Shown here in pieces: positions 27,171-34,651 of a stretch of 64,000 nt of DNA. The first letter of the stretch is position 1, and every line of letters starts with the position of its first letter. Both the position numbers and the translations under genes were made by a program. Source of the DNA: Thalassospira lucentensis (GTDB lineage Bacteria; Pseudomonadota; Alphaproteobacteria; Rhodospirillales; Thalassospiraceae); assembly GCF_001613805.1 (NCBI RefSeq), contig NZ_LPVY01000005.1, positions 476,686-540,685 on the forward strand. Reading direction: 5' to 3'. Under the pieces are notes generated by a model. The model was not told the DNA's origin. It saw only the letters and a program-made list of their open reading frames with translations, and searched no databases.

Positions 27171-28178
27171 ATGTCGGATAAGCGCATAACGGTAGTCGGC
27201 GGGGGTGCGTGGGGTACTGCGCTGGCCATTCAGGCTGTGCGGGCGGGCGCTGATGTTGAGCTTGTTTTGCGTGACCTTGCCTTGGCAGAACGGATCGACA
27301 CTTCTGGTGAAAATGACGTTTACCTGCCCGGCATAAAGCTTCCCGAAGCATTAAGGGCAACAGTTGCAATTGATGGATTGCGAGAGTCAAACGCTGTTCT
27401 TCTGGTTACACCGGCACAGCATCTTCGAAGCACCTTATCAAAGCTGGCACCCCATTGGCCCGAAACGCTTCCTGCCATTATTTGCGCCAAGGGGATCGAA
27501 AAAAAGACCGGTGCGCTTATGGCGCAGGTTGTGAACGAAACACTTGGCGATGTTCCGGTCGCGGTTCTGTCTGGGCCAACATTTGCCCAGGAAGTTGCGA
27601 AAGGTCTGCCCGCGGCGATTACACTTGCCTGTTCAGACAGGAATTTGGGCAAGGATCTGGTGGAATTGATCGGTACGTCAGCGTTTCGGCCCTATTTCAG
27701 TACCGATGTTGTTGGTGTCGAAGTTGCGGGGGCTATCAAAAACGTTCTGGCGATTGCAAGCGGCGTCGTCGCCGGGCTTGAGCTTGGTGACAATGCGCGC
27801 GCAGCCCTGATTACCCGTGGCCTTGCCGAAATGTCACGATTGGCGGTGGCGATGGGGGGGCGGATTGAAACCATGATGGGGCTGGCAGGACTTGGTGATC
27901 TGACGCTGACCTGTACCGGTACGTTGTCGCGCAATTACACCTTCGGGTTTGCCCTTGGTCAGGGCAGCAAGGCCGAGGATATTCTGGCCGAACGTCGTTC
28001 TGTGACCGAAGGTGTGCATACTGCCGCGTCAATTACAGCCGTTGCGTCGAAATACGGTATTGAAATGCCGATCTGCAGTGCCGTGGATCAGGTGGCCAAC
28101 CATGATGCGGACCTGCGCAGCACGATCAACGCATTGTTGCAGCGACCGTTTCGTGATGAGCTTGAAACCGGAAAATAA
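27171..28178 (+). CDS. gpsA: NAD(P)-dependent glycerol-3-phosphate dehydrogenase
   Basis: A 335-residue GpsA reducing dihydroxyacetone phosphate to sn-glycerol 3-phosphate for phospholipid synthesis. The dinucleotide motif is VVGGGAWGTALAIQA (residues ~7-21); LSGPTFAQEVAKGLPAAIT, the catalytic Lys in VEVAGAIKNVLAIASGV, and GLAGLGDLTLTCTGTLSRNY are diagnostic. It lies 54 bases after tsaD, a common alphaproteobacterial pairing. Confidence 0.97.
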   Translation: MSDKRITVVGGGAWGTALAIQAVRAGADVELVLRDLALAERIDTSGENDVYLPGIKLPEALRATVAIDGLRESNAVLLVTPAQHLRSTLSKLAPHWPETLPAIICAKGIEKKTGALMAQVVNETLGDVPVAVLSGPTFAQEVAKGLPAAITLACSDRNLGKDLVELIGTSAFRPYFSTDVVGVEVAGAIKNVLAIASGVVAGLELGDNARAALITRGLAEMSRLAVAMGGRIETMMGLAGLGDLTLTCTGTLSRNYTFGFALGQGSKAEDILAERRSVTEGVHTAASITAVASKYGIEMPICSAVDQVANHDADLRSTINALLQRPFRDELETGK

Positions 28179-28279
28179 TCCGGTCACATCCACGCTATCA
28201 GCTTTTGTTCGGCTTGAGCCTTGGGGCAGGTTCTGTCAATTTACCGGTATCAAAACCAATTTTGACAGGGAACGCTGCC

Positions 28280-28558
28280 ATGCATTTTTACATTCGTTGT
28301 GTCGACAAACCGGGTCATCTTGCCGTTCGCAAAGCGAACCGGGACGCGCATCTTGCCTATATCAAGGACGGTTTCGCCGACAGGATCGTTGCAGCCGGTC
28401 CGACGCTTGATCCCGATCTTGAAGGCATGAATGGCTCCGTCTTCATTATCGAATTTGACACACAGGCCGAGGCCGAAGAATTTGCCGCCAACGATCCATA
28501 CGGCAAGGCAGGTCTGTTTGAATCAGTGATTATTCGTCCGTTTAAAAAGGTATTCTGA
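28280..28558 (+). CDS. YciI family protein
   Basis: A 92-residue ferredoxin-like alpha+beta protein of the YciI (YCII) family. HFYIRCVDKPGHLAVRKANR then DAHLAYIKDG, VAAGPTLD, and DPYGKAGLFESVIIRPFKKV match the family; the His of RDAHLAY is the conserved possible active-site residue. Bacterial YciI proteins have unclear roles. ATG 28280 gives the normal length, with CAGGGAACG upstream. It stands three bases before the EVE gene, so the two are surely co-transcribed. Confidence 0.88.
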   Translation: MHFYIRCVDKPGHLAVRKANRDAHLAYIKDGFADRIVAAGPTLDPDLEGMNGSVFIIEFDTQAEAEEFAANDPYGKAGLFESVIIRPFKKVF

Positions 28559-28561
28559 TCC

Positions 28562-28975
28562 ATGGCGCATTGGCTGATCAAAACCGAGCCGGGAAGCTGG
28601 TCGTGGGACGATCAGGTCAAGAAGGGTGTCGAAGGATGGGACGGGGTTCGGAACCATCAGGCGGCAAAGAACCTTAAGACAATGCAGATCGGTGATCTGG
28701 CGTTTTTCTATCACTCGGTGAATGAAAAACGGATTGTCGGCATTGTCGAAGTGGTCCGCGAAGCCTATCCCGATCCAACTGACGCCACGGGCAAATTTGT
28801 TCAGGTTGATTTCAAGACCGTCAAACCGGTACCAAATCCGGTGACGCTTGCCGATATCAAAGCTGATCCGCGATTTGCCGAATTGCCGTTGCTCAGACAA
28901 TCCCGCTTGTCGGTCATGCCGATAGATGATGCATCCTGGAAAGCGATTTGCGAAATGGGTGGTGTTTCGGCATGA
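28562..28975 (+). CDS. EVE domain protein
   Basis: A 137-residue protein that is wholly an EVE domain (THYN1 type). HWLIKTEPGSWSWDDQ, GWDGVRNHQAAKNLK, GDLAFFYHSVNEKRIVGIVE and LPLLRQSRLSVMPI are the conserved blocks lining the pocket. EVE belongs to the PUA-like superfamily; family members are thought to bind modified bases in DNA or RNA. In this housekeeping context an RNA-modification role is more likely than defence (inference). It overlaps the Rieske gene by four bases (ATGA). Confidence 0.93.
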   Translation: MAHWLIKTEPGSWSWDDQVKKGVEGWDGVRNHQAAKNLKTMQIGDLAFFYHSVNEKRIVGIVEVVREAYPDPTDATGKFVQVDFKTVKPVPNPVTLADIKADPRFAELPLLRQSRLSVMPIDDASWKAICEMGGVSA

Positions 28976-29322
28976 CGGTCGCGTTGCCGCCACCCGGAAC
29001 AGTGTTATGCGAGCTTTCCGATCTGGATGCGACCGGGGCCAAGGGCATATCGCTTGACGGAAATGCAGGCCGGGCCGGGATTTTTGTCGTGCGCGACGGC
29101 GCAGGGGTTTTCGGCTACGTCAACAGTTGCCCCCATATTGGTGTGCCGCTTGAACTTGAGCCTGATGAATTCATCAGTGATCTTCACAATGAAATCATCT
29201 GCTCGACACATGGTGCGCGTTTCAATCTTGAAGACGGCCTTTGTGTCGCCGGCCCCTGCGAGGGGGATATGCTGGAACCCGTCGCCGTAAAGATTGAGAA
29301 CGAGAAAGTCGTTCTGGTCTGA
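28972..29322 (+). CDS. Rieske [2Fe-2S] ferredoxin-like protein
   Basis: A 116-residue soluble Rieske domain. The cluster ligands are Cys53-Pro-His55 and Cys77-x-x-His80 (SCPHIGVPLE and ICSTHGARF). It resembles the free-standing Rieske proteins that serve as electron carriers for oxygenases or nitrite-reductase-like enzymes; no partner is adjacent. The ATG at 28972 overlaps the EVE stop. A terminator follows at once. Confidence 0.92.
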   Translation: MTVALPPPGTVLCELSDLDATGAKGISLDGNAGRAGIFVVRDGAGVFGYVNSCPHIGVPLELEPDEFISDLHNEIICSTHGARFNLEDGLCVAGPCEGDMLEPVAVKIENEKVVLV

Positions 29323-29335
29323 AATTCTGCGTCAT

Positions 29336-29365
29336 GGTGACGGTCCTAGCCGACCGTCACCTTTT
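29336..29365 (+). terminator. Terminator inside the 3' end of the convergent hydrolase gene
   Basis: Perfect 10-bp stem GGTGACGGTC / GACCGTCACC with a six-base loop and a TTTTC tail. It starts 14 bases after the Rieske stop and its right arm encodes the last residues (TVG) of the convergent hydrolase. Confidence 0.85.
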
Positions 29366-30143
29366 CGATAATCTCATCAAGATGTTTGGTGATGACATCA
29401 AGCTGATCCGGTTCGGACAGGCGGTGATCACCGGTTTTGATCAAATCTACGCGGACATCTTTGGAAACCAGTGCATCTGTCAGACGAATTGAGGTCTGCC
29501 ATGGGACATCTGGGTCCTGCATGCCTTGGATCAGCCGCACCGGGCATTCAAGTTTGATCGGGTTTCGCAAAAGGAGCTGATTTCTGCCGTCTTCGATCAG
29601 GGCATGCGTGATCGTATAAGGATCGTCACCATACTCGGTCGGCTCTATTAGTGCGCCGTTTTCGACGATGTCGGATTTCTGGGCATCGGTGAATTGCGCC
29701 CACATAAGGTCTTCGGTGAAGTCGGGGGCGGCCGCAATGCCAACAAGTCCGGCGATGCGTTCTTTCCGGGCCAGTGCCGCCAACAGCATGATCCAGCCAC
29801 CCATTGACGACCCGACCAGAATAAGTGGACCCGTGGTGATTTCGTCAATAATGGCAATGGCATCGCGTGCCCACTGTCCAATGGTTCCGTCTTTGAACAT
29901 GCCTGCCGATTGTCCGTGACCCGAATAGTCAAAGCGGGTATAAGCCAGCCCCTGCTGTACGCAATGGGCCTCAAGATGGGTGGCCTTTGTGCCGGTCATA
30001 TCGGACATGAAGCCCCCCAGAAACAGAACGCCAGGCTTTTGTTGGCCTTGTACTTCTGTCAGCTTGCCGGGAGTCGCATGGTATGCGATTTTTAATCCGT
30101 CAGGCCGCTCGAGATACTGAGGCGTCGGCATGTCATTTGTCAT
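29346..30143 (-). CDS. Alpha/beta hydrolase, ABHD10-like
   Basis: A 265-residue alpha/beta hydrolase. VLFLGGFMSDMTGTKATHLE, YTRFDYSGHGQSAG and LVGSSMGGWIMLL (nucleophile Ser in GSSMG) are the pattern of ABHD10, a mitochondrial acyl-protein thioesterase / glucuronide hydrolase. GTIGQWARDAIAIIDE between them is also shared. The acid and His of the triad are likely in DPDVPW and GDHRLSEPDQ. The substrate in bacteria is unknown. The ATG at 30143 is used; one at 30131 is possible. Only 39 bases separate it from the divergent GT4 gene. Confidence 0.85.
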   Translation of the reverse strand: MTNDMPTPQYLERPDGLKIAYHATPGKLTEVQGQQKPGVLFLGGFMSDMTGTKATHLEAHCVQQGLAYTRFDYSGHGQSAGMFKDGTIGQWARDAIAIIDEITTGPLILVGSSMGGWIMLLAALARKERIAGLVGIAAAPDFTEDLMWAQFTDAQKSDIVENGALIEPTEYGDDPYTITHALIEDGRNQLLLRNPIKLECPVRLIQGMQDPDVPWQTSIRLTDALVSKDVRVDLIKTGDHRLSEPDQLDVITKHLDEIIEKVTVG

Positions 30144-30182
30144 CCGGGAAGGGTATCCTTGGGTGTTAGTGGTTGGAATTGC

Positions 30183-31415
30183 ATGAGCGCGTCAGAAATC
30201 AAGACCCAGTCAGTTTATCGTCCGGAACAGCAGGCGCAAGGTGCGGATTATCGCCCGGCGGTGATTCTGCAAGTTCTGCCGGAACTTGATACCGGTGGTG
30301 TGGAGCGCGGTACGGTTGATATCGCGCGTGCCATTGTCGATGGGGGTGGTGTTGCGCTGGTCGCCTCGCAGGGCGGGCGGCTTGAGCGCGAGCTTGACCG
30401 GTTTGGTGCCCGTCATATCACCTTGCCACTGAAGTCAAAAAACCTATTTACCATGCGCCGTAATATTGATGCGCTGGTTGATCTTATTCGTGCCGAGGGC
30501 GTTGATATTATTCATGCGCGTTCGCGTGCGCCAGCCTGGAGTGCCTATTTCGCCGCGCGCAAGGCTGGCATTCCGTTCGTCACGACATTCCACGGCACTT
30601 ATTCCGGTTACAACAACCTGTTCAAGAAGCGCTATAATGCGATCATGACGATGGGCGATCAGGTCATCGCCATTTCCAATCACATCGCAGACCATATTCG
30701 CAAATTTTATAAAATGGATTCTGCGCGCCTGAATATTGTGCCGCGCGGAACAAATACAGACTTGTTCAACCCGGAGAATGTCAGTCAGGAACGCCTGATT
30801 GCACTGTCAAATCAGTGGCGTTTGACCGGTGAAGAATATGTCATCATGCTGCCGGGACGCATTACGCGCTGGAAAGGGCATTGTTTCCTGATCAAGGCGT
30901 TGCCCGCAGTATTCGAGGCACTTGGCCATCGGAACGTGCGTTGCCTGATGGTCGGTTCCGATCAGGGGCGCACGGCTTACCGTGATGAAGTGCTGGCTTT
31001 GACCAAGAAGCTTGGCCTTGAGGATATCGTGCATATTGTTGAACACTGTGCCGATATGCCCGCTGCCTACATGTTGGCGGATGTCGTGGCATGTCCCTCA
31101 ATCGAGCCCGAGGCCTTTGGCCGAATTCCATCCGAAGCCCAGGCAATGGGGCGTCCGGTTGTCTCGACGGCCCATGGTGGCGCGATGGAGACCGTTTTGC
31201 CCGGTGAAACCGGCTGGCTGGTTACGCCAAATCAAGTTGATCAATTGTCTGTTGCATTGGTGCAGATATTGCGACTGACGCCAGAAAAACGTGCCGCTTT
31301 GGCGCAAAAAGGTCGCAGACACGTTATAGAAAACTACTCGCTGACCCAGATGGCAGAGAAAACGCTGGCGGTTTATGAAAAGGCGCTGAAAGGCGCAATC
31401 AGGAACGCTGCATGA
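30183..31415 (+). CDS. Glycosyltransferase family 4
   Basis: A 410-residue GT-B retaining glycosyltransferase. The N-terminal domain shows LPELDTGGVERGTVDIARAI (acceptor-side glycine loop), IIHARSRAPAWSAYFAA and FVTTFHGTYSGYN; the C-terminal donor domain shows IMLPGRITRWKGHCFLIKAL and the E-x7-E motif in PEAFGRIPSEAQAMGRPVVS. These features are typical of lipopolysaccharide core or capsule transferases. ATG 30183 is chosen over upstream TTG codons; TTGGAA precedes it. Its stop overlaps the next start (ATGA), so GT4 and GT9 are translated as a pair. Confidence 0.9.
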   Translation: MSASEIKTQSVYRPEQQAQGADYRPAVILQVLPELDTGGVERGTVDIARAIVDGGGVALVASQGGRLERELDRFGARHITLPLKSKNLFTMRRNIDALVDLIRAEGVDIIHARSRAPAWSAYFAARKAGIPFVTTFHGTYSGYNNLFKKRYNAIMTMGDQVIAISNHIADHIRKFYKMDSARLNIVPRGTNTDLFNPENVSQERLIALSNQWRLTGEEYVIMLPGRITRWKGHCFLIKALPAVFEALGHRNVRCLMVGSDQGRTAYRDEVLALTKKLGLEDIVHIVEHCADMPAAYMLADVVACPSIEPEAFGRIPSEAQAMGRPVVSTAHGGAMETVLPGETGWLVTPNQVDQLSVALVQILRLTPEKRAALAQKGRRHVIENYSLTQMAEKTLAVYEKALKGAIRNAA

Positions 31416-32428
31416 CAGAAACGATCACTTCGGACATGCCGCAAGATGCTGAAATTGTTGCGGGTGTGATGCCCGATGCCAAGCAGGAACGCATCCTCGT
31501 CATCAAGCTTTCTGCCCTGGGAGATATCATTCTTGCCATGGGGGCCTTCGCCGCGATCCGGGCGGCGCATCCACGCGCGCATATAACGGTGCTGACGACC
31601 CGGCTTTATGTCGATCTGATAAAATCGACGGGCTATTTTGATGCGATTGCGATTGATCGGCGTCCAAAGCTTTATCAGGTGCGTGAGGTTCTCGCACTGC
31701 GCCGATTCTTGCGAAACGGGAATTTTGACCGGGTCTATGATCTGCAAACATCGGATCGTAGCGGATTCTATTATCGTTTGTTCTGGCCGGGTAAGGCACC
31801 CGAATGGTCGGGGATTGCGCGGGGATGTTCGCATCCGCACGATAACCCGGATCGTGACAGCCTGCATACCATTGATCGGCTGGCAGATCAGCTGCACCGT
31901 TCCGGGATTGAAAACGTGCCGCCGCCGTTTATTGCCGGATCGGATATCGATCTGGAACGATTTGGCGTTCGAAGCCCGTTTGTTCTTATTTGTCCTGGCG
32001 GTGCCCCGCACCGTCCTGACAAGCGGTGGCCTGCCGAGCGGTTCGGTTTGCTGGCAAAAAAGATTGCCGACTATCGTCTGACGCCGGTGCTGATCGGGAC
32101 TGATAAGGAAGCCGACGTTCTGAGCAAAATTGACAGCATGTGTCCCAAGGCACGAAACCTGATGGGGCGCACCGGGTTTCTCGATATTGCAGGGCTGGCG
32201 GCACGATCCGTTCTGGCGATCGGAAATGACACCGGACCGATGCATATTGCCGCCGCCGCCGGGGCACCTTCTATTGTCCTGTTTTCACGCGACTCAGATC
32301 CGAAAAAGAGCGCGCCACGTGGAACAACTGACAATGCTGTCAGTATCGTACGTGAAAATGATTTGCGGGAATTGACAGTTAACCGGGTGATGGATGAGGT
32401 GCGTCATCGCCTTGATCTTGTCGATTAA
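31412..32428 (+). CDS. Glycosyltransferase family 9 (heptosyltransferase-like)
   Basis: A 338-residue GT9 protein. ILVIKLSALGDIILAMGAFA (about 28-47) is the N-terminal heptosyltransferase signature; LICPGGAPHRPDKRWPAERF starts the donor domain, and LAIGNDTGPMHIAAAAGAPS carries the conserved D-T-G-P-x-H. GT9 enzymes add heptose or related sugars to the lipopolysaccharide inner core at the cytoplasmic face. Residues 1-25 are a divergent acidic extension. It is coupled to the GT4 gene by a 4-base overlap. A further 226 bases separate it from infC. Confidence 0.9.
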   Translation: MTETITSDMPQDAEIVAGVMPDAKQERILVIKLSALGDIILAMGAFAAIRAAHPRAHITVLTTRLYVDLIKSTGYFDAIAIDRRPKLYQVREVLALRRFLRNGNFDRVYDLQTSDRSGFYYRLFWPGKAPEWSGIARGCSHPHDNPDRDSLHTIDRLADQLHRSGIENVPPPFIAGSDIDLERFGVRSPFVLICPGGAPHRPDKRWPAERFGLLAKKIADYRLTPVLIGTDKEADVLSKIDSMCPKARNLMGRTGFLDIAGLAARSVLAIGNDTGPMHIAAAAGAPSIVLFSRDSDPKKSAPRGTTDNAVSIVRENDLRELTVNRVMDEVRHRLDLVD

Positions 32429-32514
32429 TATCGCGGTTTCTGCCATCTCGTTCGTCTGTCATTGTGTTCAGCAGGCAGCAAGGCTTTGAATACTGTTGCA
32501 GAAGGCTAAAATCA

Positions 32515-32542
32515 TTGCTTTCTGACTGCGGCCCGATATGCT
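32515..32542 (+). promoter_or_regulatory. infC: Possible infC promoter
   Basis: TTGCTT (32515-32520), a 16-base spacer and TATGCT (32537-32542), placing a start site about 105 bases before infC. The match is moderate, and an alternative TTGAAT/TAAAAT pair upstream has poor spacing. Confidence 0.35.
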
Positions 32543-32654
32543 AGGCAAAGGTCCGTTTCACAGTATGCATGACGGGACGTGCGGCCCGGCGACTTTCTGT
32601 GTTACCCGTGACTTGTTTCTGTGCTTTTTGTTTGATTACCAAAGGAGATTATCC

Positions 32655-33191
32655 ATAGCACGACCACGTAAACCGATGCAGCCGACCAAGGACGGTCCGC
32701 GCGTCAATGAGGATATCAAAGCTCGTGCCATCTGTGTTGTCGACGCTGAAGGCAACATGTCTGATCCGATGACGGTTCGTGAAGGCATTGAAATGGCGAT
32801 GGAAGCTGGACTCGACCTTGTCGAAGTCGCTCCGAATGCCGAGCCTCCCGTCTGTAAGCTGATCGACTACGGCAAGTTCAAGTACGAACAAAGCAAGAAA
32901 CAGAACGAAGCCAAAAAGAAACAGAAGGTTATCGAGGTCAAGGAAATCAAGCTCCGGCCGAACATCGATACCCATGATTACAATGTGAAGCTCCGTGCGG
33001 CACAGAAGTTTCTTGGCGGCGGAGACAAGGTGAAAGTCACGTTGCGTTTCCGCGGACGTGAAATGGCTCACCAGGACCTTGGTCTTGGCATGCTGCAGCG
33101 TTTTTCGGGGGATCTTGAAGATCTTGCCAAAACCGAACAGATGCCGAAGATGGAAGGTCGCATAATGATTATGGTGCTGGCGCCGCGTTAA
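32655..33191 (+). CDS. infC: Translation initiation factor IF-3, starting at AUA
   Basis: A 178-residue IF-3: N-domain ([20 protein letters not shown], ... [20 protein letters not shown]) and C-domain ([38 protein letters not shown]). Family members begin just before [17 protein letters not shown]. No ATG, GTG or TTG stands there; the only suitably placed codon is ATA at 32655, with AAAGGAG seven bases upstream. The first ATG (residue 14 side, in KPMQPT) lacks a Shine-Dalgarno. infC is known to use rare AUU/AUC/AUA starts that IF-3 itself discriminates against, giving autoregulation; this fits. A response regulator, not rpmI, is the next gene. Confidence 0.9.
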   Translation: MARPRKPMQPTKDGPRVNEDIKARAICVVDAEGNMSDPMTVREGIEMAMEAGLDLVEVAPNAEPPVCKLIDYGKFKYEQSKKQNEAKKKQKVIEVKEIKLRPNIDTHDYNVKLRAAQKFLGGGDKVKVTLRFRGREMAHQDLGLGMLQRFSGDLEDLAKTEQMPKMEGRIMIMVLAPR

Positions 33192-33229
33192 TCCGCGGCG
33201 TTTTGCCTTTCCAAGCAAGAGGGAATGCC

Positions 33230-33634
33230 ATGGCAGCCGGGAATGATCTTCTGATCGTTGGAGTCGATGACGACCCCAAAAGTCTCGTGCTTCTAAAGCG
33301 GATCGTCGAAAGCGGCGGTTACAGTTTTGTTGGCGTTTCCTCTGGCAAGGAACTTCTTGAAACTCTGAAAACCAGAAAGCCCCGGATTATCCTGATGGAT
33401 ATCATGATGCCGGGTATGAATGGTTTTGAGGCCTCAATCCGGGTTCGGACCCGTTTCCCCGATCTTGCCTGTGCCATCATCTATGTGACGGCCCGTCAGG
33501 GGGAAGAGGACCTGCGGGGCGGTGTTGCCGCCGGCGGTAATGACTTTGTCCTCAAACCGATCAATCGTGAAAAGCTGCTAAGCCGAATCGAAAAGTGGAT
33601 CGGCCGGGTTCATACCATCAAAACAGCGATTTAA
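33230..33634 (+). CDS. Stand-alone CheY-like response regulator
   Basis: A 134-residue single receiver domain. The acidic pair is in LLIVGVDDDPKSL, the phospho-acceptor Asp in ILMDIMMPGMNGFEA, the conserved Thr in VTARQGEED, and the Lys in FVLKPINREKL. There is no output domain, so it acts by protein contact or in a phosphorelay. GAGGGA precedes ATG 33230, 38 bases after infC, so it probably rides on the infC transcript. This is not the usual infC-rpmI-rplT order. The only histidine kinase in the window lies about 5 kb downstream on the other strand. Confidence 0.88.
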   Translation: MAAGNDLLIVGVDDDPKSLVLLKRIVESGGYSFVGVSSGKELLETLKTRKPRIILMDIMMPGMNGFEASIRVRTRFPDLACAIIYVTARQGEEDLRGGVAAGGNDFVLKPINREKLLSRIEKWIGRVHTIKTAI

Positions 33635-33824
33635 GATTTTGATCGCGGGTCACGGATGGCCCGGTTTTCTCGTTGTCCTCGTGATGTAATGGTCGATGAC
33701 GCCACCTTCTGGCAGTCTTGGCGGATCAGAAGGTGTTGTGCCGGTTTTGGCATGCTCCTGACCGATGTTTCGTGATGATCGGCGAGAAGCCTAAAAATCC
33801 AAGAGAACCGTCGCGAAAAGGTCC

Positions 33825-33853
33825 TTGAAAAAGGAAGGGGTGGAGTCTATAAC
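33825..33853 (+). promoter_or_regulatory. Sigma-70 promoter for rpmI-rplT
   Basis: TTGAAA (33825-33830), exactly 17 bases, then TATAAC (33848-33853), a near-consensus housekeeping promoter. It predicts a start near 33860 and a ~104-base leader before rpmI, making ribosomal-protein expression independent of infC. Confidence 0.75.
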
Positions 33854-33878
33854 CACCCGTCCCCAAAACAGGTGGTGA

Positions 33879-33918
33879 GGCTGGAAAGATCATTTGATCT
33901 TTCAGGGCATGCCCAGCC
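33879..33918 (+). promoter_or_regulatory. Structured 5' leader of rpmI-rplT
   Basis: Nested stem-loop: outer arms GGCTG (33879-33883) and CAGCC (33914-33918), inner perfect stem GAAAGATC / GATCTTTC (33884-33891, 33896-33903) with loop ATTT. The self-complementary GGGCATGCCC (33905-33914) touches the outer right arm, so two folds compete. No T-tract follows. An L20-responsive leader is possible because rplT is in the operon; this is inference. Confidence 0.5.
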
Positions 33919-33963
33919 GCCGTGGGGAATTTCGTGTTTCATTGCTTATGCAAGGATAGAAAA

Positions 33964-34161
33964 ATGCCCAAGATGAAGACCAAAGCGAGCGCTAAAAAAC
34001 GCTTTAGCCTGACCGCAAAGGGTAAAGTTCGTCGCAATGTCGCTAACAAGCGTCACCTGTTGACTGCGAAACCCACCAAGATGAAGCGCCAGGCACGTGG
34101 CACGGAGATTCTCTGTGACGCAGATGCCCGCATCGTCAAAAAATTCCTGCCGTACGGTTAA
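33964..34161 (+). CDS. rpmI: 50S ribosomal protein L35
   Basis: A 65-residue basic protein with the L35 signature [20 protein letters not shown] and the C-terminal [12 protein letters not shown] 33964 has AAGGATAGAAAA directly before it and gives the normal L35 length. It precedes rplT by 16 bases, the standard pairing. Confidence 0.98.
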   Translation: MPKMKTKASAKKRFSLTAKGKVRRNVANKRHLLTAKPTKMKRQARGTEILCDADARIVKKFLPYG

Positions 34162-34177
34162 GGCTAAGGAGAGTTAA

Positions 34178-34534
34178 ATGGCTCGTGTAAAAGGGGGCGT
34201 GTCTTCTCACGCCCGTCACCGCAAGGTTATCAAGGCTGCCAAAGGTTACCGCGGTCGCCGTAAGAATGCTTACCGCACTGCAGTGCAGGCCGTTGAAAAA
34301 GGTCTGCAGTATGCATATCGCGATCGTCGCGTTAAGAAACGCCAGTTCCGCAGCCTGTGGATTCAGCGTATCAACGCCGGTGCTCGTGAAAACGGTCTGA
34401 GCTACTCGCAGTTCATGAACGGCCTCAAGAAGGCTGGCGTTGAACTGGACCGCAAAGTGCTTGCCGACATCGCTGTGCGCGAACCGGAAGCTTTCAAAGC
34501 TCTGGTTACCCAGGCGCAGGCTGCACTCGGCTAA
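34178..34534 (+). CDS. rplT: 50S ribosomal protein L20
   Basis: A 118-residue L20, an assembly-initiating large-subunit protein. [34 protein letters not shown], and [20 protein letters not shown] are the conserved rRNA-binding N-terminus and globular part. AAGGAGAG stands before the ATG. In other bacteria L20 represses its own operon by binding the leader mRNA. Confidence 0.98.
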   Translation: MARVKGGVSSHARHRKVIKAAKGYRGRRKNAYRTAVQAVEKGLQYAYRDRRVKKRQFRSLWIQRINAGARENGLSYSQFMNGLKKAGVELDRKVLADIAVREPEAFKALVTQAQAALG

Positions 34535-34535
34535 T

Positions 34536-34614
34536 AAACCTTTTGTAAAAAGGTTTAATCGGCACTTGCCTGATTTGATCGGGGGCGGCCATATTGGCCG
34601 TCCCCTTTCTTTTG
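34536..34614 (+). terminator. rplT terminator region (two hairpins)
   Basis: First a 9-bp stem AAACCTTTT-gta-AAAAGGTTT (34536-34556), then a GC-rich stem GGGGGCGGCC / GGCCGTCCCC (34581-34605, one G-T pair) followed by TTTCTTTT. The second is a good intrinsic terminator or attenuator before pheS. I looked for a Phe-rich leader peptide overlapping it and did not find one. Confidence 0.75.
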
Positions 34615-34651
34615 TTTATCCCAATTCACTTTAAGCAAAGCGTCGGAAGTT

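Noticed and set aside
28562..28975. EVE protein as part of a defence system
   Set aside because: Its neighbours (tsaD, gpsA, yciI, Rieske) are housekeeping genes in a common alphaproteobacterial order; no restriction or nuclease partner is present.
33837..33875. GGTGG-CCACC-GGTGG alternating pairing near the rpmI promoter
   Set aside because: The first two elements lie within the promoter, upstream of the predicted transcript start, so they cannot form an RNA attenuator.
34536..34651. Possible phenylalanine attenuator leader before pheS
   Set aside because: A terminator is present, but short frames across it contain no run of Phe codons.
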